A DNA stretch of 7,086 nucleotides. Origin: Immundisolibacteraceae bacterium (lineage in GTDB: Bacteria; Pseudomonadota; Gammaproteobacteria; Immundisolibacterales; Immundisolibacteraceae). Shown here piece after piece: positions 6,079 to 7,086 of the stretch (within the stretch, counting starts at the first letter, position 1; every line of letters begins with the position of its first letter). The translations under genes and the position numbers were made by a program. The stretch is from positions 1 to 7,086 of the forward strand of contig JAESTY010000077.1 in the NCBI GenBank assembly GCA_016763355.1, given 5' to 3'. Below the pieces are notes generated by a model. The model worked only from the letters and a program-made list of their open reading frames with translations, was not told the origin of the DNA and searched no databases.

Positions 6079-7086
6079 TTAAGCGCTTACAGGCCGTGTC
6101 GGTGGTTTAGCAAAGAAAAAAGTCACCGCGGCCAGAGCATAGGTCACGCCAACCACTCCATACACCAGGGTGAAGGAATGGCTCAGGTCATAAATCATCG
6201 ACGCGATTAGCGGGCCTGCACCCAGGCCGAACAGCTGAAAACTGGTCATGAACCCGGCAATTCGCCCGTAAGCAGCGCGGCCGAAATAGCTGGCCACCAG
6301 CAGACTGGTCAACGAGCTTTCACCACGCACCACAATGCCTAGCGCCATCGCTAATAACAGGGCGCCAGTAAAGGTATCAACCCAGAGCATGCCCTGAATT
6401 AACACCGCCGCACCGACCTGAGAACAGATCGCCAATTTGCGTTCTGAGTAACGTTCACTAAGCATGCCCCAGACCAGATTTGCTAGTGCGCCAAACAGCG
6501 CCAGCACACTCACGCTGGTCACCGCCGAGAGCTGCGGAATACCCTTTGAGACCAGATAAGTCACATGATAAAAAACCACCGCGCCGTTAGCTGTAATACC
6601 CAGCACACTGGCCAGAATTAGCAATTGTAGCGAACGGGTTTTAAGTGCTGATCTGAGATTCCATTCAAACTCGTCACTGGACCCAGTCAAACCGTCAGAT
6701 GACTGTGACGACTCCGCCAGCGACTGAATTGCTCCATCGGGCAGCAGCCCCATAGTTTCCGGGCTTTTTCGCACAAACAGTGCAGCCGGCAATGCGGCTA
6801 GCAGTAACGTTAACACCGCCATGCCAAACGCCACCTCGCGCCAGCTATAGCCCTGAAGTAGCGCCCATTGGCCAATCATGGCACTGCTAGCGGCACCAAT
6901 CGGCACGGCCATCATCACCAGCCCCATGGCTCGGCCCCGCTTAACCCGAAACCAGTTCACCGGAATGGTTCTGATCACTGACGCGCCCAGGGCGCCCTGG
7001 GCAGCCATCCGAGCTGCGCAATAACCAATATAGAACATCACCAGGGTCTGTCTTAACCCCATCACTGTATAACCGACTGCCAATAC
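6079..7086 (-). CDS. Major facilitator superfamily transporter, N-terminus off window
   Basis: This is an inner-membrane secondary transporter with 335 visible codons. The frame runs out through the right edge; the TTG at 7081-7083 is only an internal codon, so the true start is not present. About ten hydrophobic segments are visible, consistent with late TM3 to TM12, so TM1, TM2 and part of TM3 (perhaps 80-90 residues) are missing. Visible marks, numbered from the TTG codon: VNWFRVKRGRAMGL (42-55), which resembles the WF-x-x-(K/R)RG-x-A-x-G loop before TM5 in the monocarboxylate/oxalate-formate type branch; a polar central loop (about 104-150) rich in Ser/Asp between TM6 and TM7; and GMLSERYSERK (206-216), the TM8-TM9 copy of the MFS motif A. 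Substrate is unknown; a monocarboxylate or related organic anion is a guess from the loop motif. It precedes the truncated-globin gene on the same strand. Confidence 0.9.
   Translation of the reverse strand, partial: VLAVGYTVMGLRQTLVMFYIGYCAARMAAQGALGASVIRTIPVNWFRVKRGRAMGLVMMAVPIGAASSAMIGQWALLQGYSWREVAFGMAVLTLLLAALPAALFVRKSPETMGLLPDGAIQSLAESSQSSDGLTGSSDEFEWNLRSALKTRSLQLLILASVLGITANGAVVFYHVTYLVSKGIPQLSAVTSVSVLALFGALANLVWGMLSERYSERKLAICSQVGAAVLIQGMLWVDTFTGALLLAMALGIVVRGESSLTSLLVASYFGRAAYGRIAGFMTSFQLFGLGAGPLIASMIYDLSHSFTLVYGVVGVTYALAAVTFFFAKPPTRPVSA
6985..7002. repeat. 18-bp perfect GC-rich palindrome inside the MFS gene
   Basis: GCCCAGGGCGCCCTGGGC reads the same on both strands and encodes AQGALG in the transporter frame. 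Its role, if any, is unknown. Confidence 0.6.

Noticed and set aside
6081..6088. AAGCGCTT palindrome at the MFS stop codon
   Set aside because: It is short and overlaps the stop codon and the last two codons, so it is likely chance.
1..7086. Mobile element, defence island, CRISPR array or tRNA
   Set aside because: No transposase, integrase, repeat-spacer pattern, attachment-site repeat or cloverleaf was seen; all genes are ordinary core or accessory chromosomal families.

Overview
The window looks like chromosomal DNA from a gammaproteobacterium, probably a free-living or marine type with a base composition of about half G+C. The reasons are the close match of three consecutive proteins to the enterobacterial YeaG, YeaH and YcgB families, an outer-membrane FadL-type channel (so a Gram-negative), and dense gene packing. 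No mobile element, rRNA, tRNA or CRISPR array was seen, and composition looks even along the window. The genus cannot be named from this sequence.

Layout. Bases 3-4107 (+ strand) carry a tight three-gene cluster: the C-terminal two thirds of PrkA/YeaG (an AAA+ domain plus a kinase-like C-terminal domain; the start lies off the left edge), a complete YeaH/YhbH (DUF444, with a von Willebrand A-like MIDAS motif), and a complete SpoVR/YcgB protein. YeaH starts 35 bp after PrkA, and SpoVR overlaps YeaH by 4 bp (ATGA), so the three are almost certainly one transcript. After a 151-bp spacer comes an OmpP1/FadL/TodX-family outer-membrane protein (+ strand, 4259-5572). It meets two minus-strand genes tail to tail: a group II truncated haemoglobin (5591-6034) and, upstream of it in transcription order, a major facilitator superfamily transporter whose N-terminus lies off the right edge (6079-7086).

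How the genes work together. PrkA, YeaH and SpoVR form a widely conserved stress and stationary-phase module whose biochemical output is still poorly understood. In E. coli yeaG-yeaH is known to be part of the stationary-phase and nitrogen-starvation response, and in Bacillus the homologues are tied to sporulation. The sequence supports a speculative reading as an AAA+ ATPase plus a VWA adaptor acting on a third protein (SpoVR) that carries conserved His/Glu clusters. This resembles MoxR/VWA-type activase pairs. The FadL channel and the MFS-globin pair are plausible separate units (hydrophobic-substrate uptake; solute transport with haem-based O2/redox chemistry), and nothing in the sequence ties them functionally to the PrkA module.

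The most interesting points are the AAA+/VWA/putative-metalloprotein architecture, the candidate metal-ligand residues in SpoVR, and a mismatch between the best Shine-Dalgarno sequence and the reading frame ahead of the FadL gene. I did not find a clearly new system.
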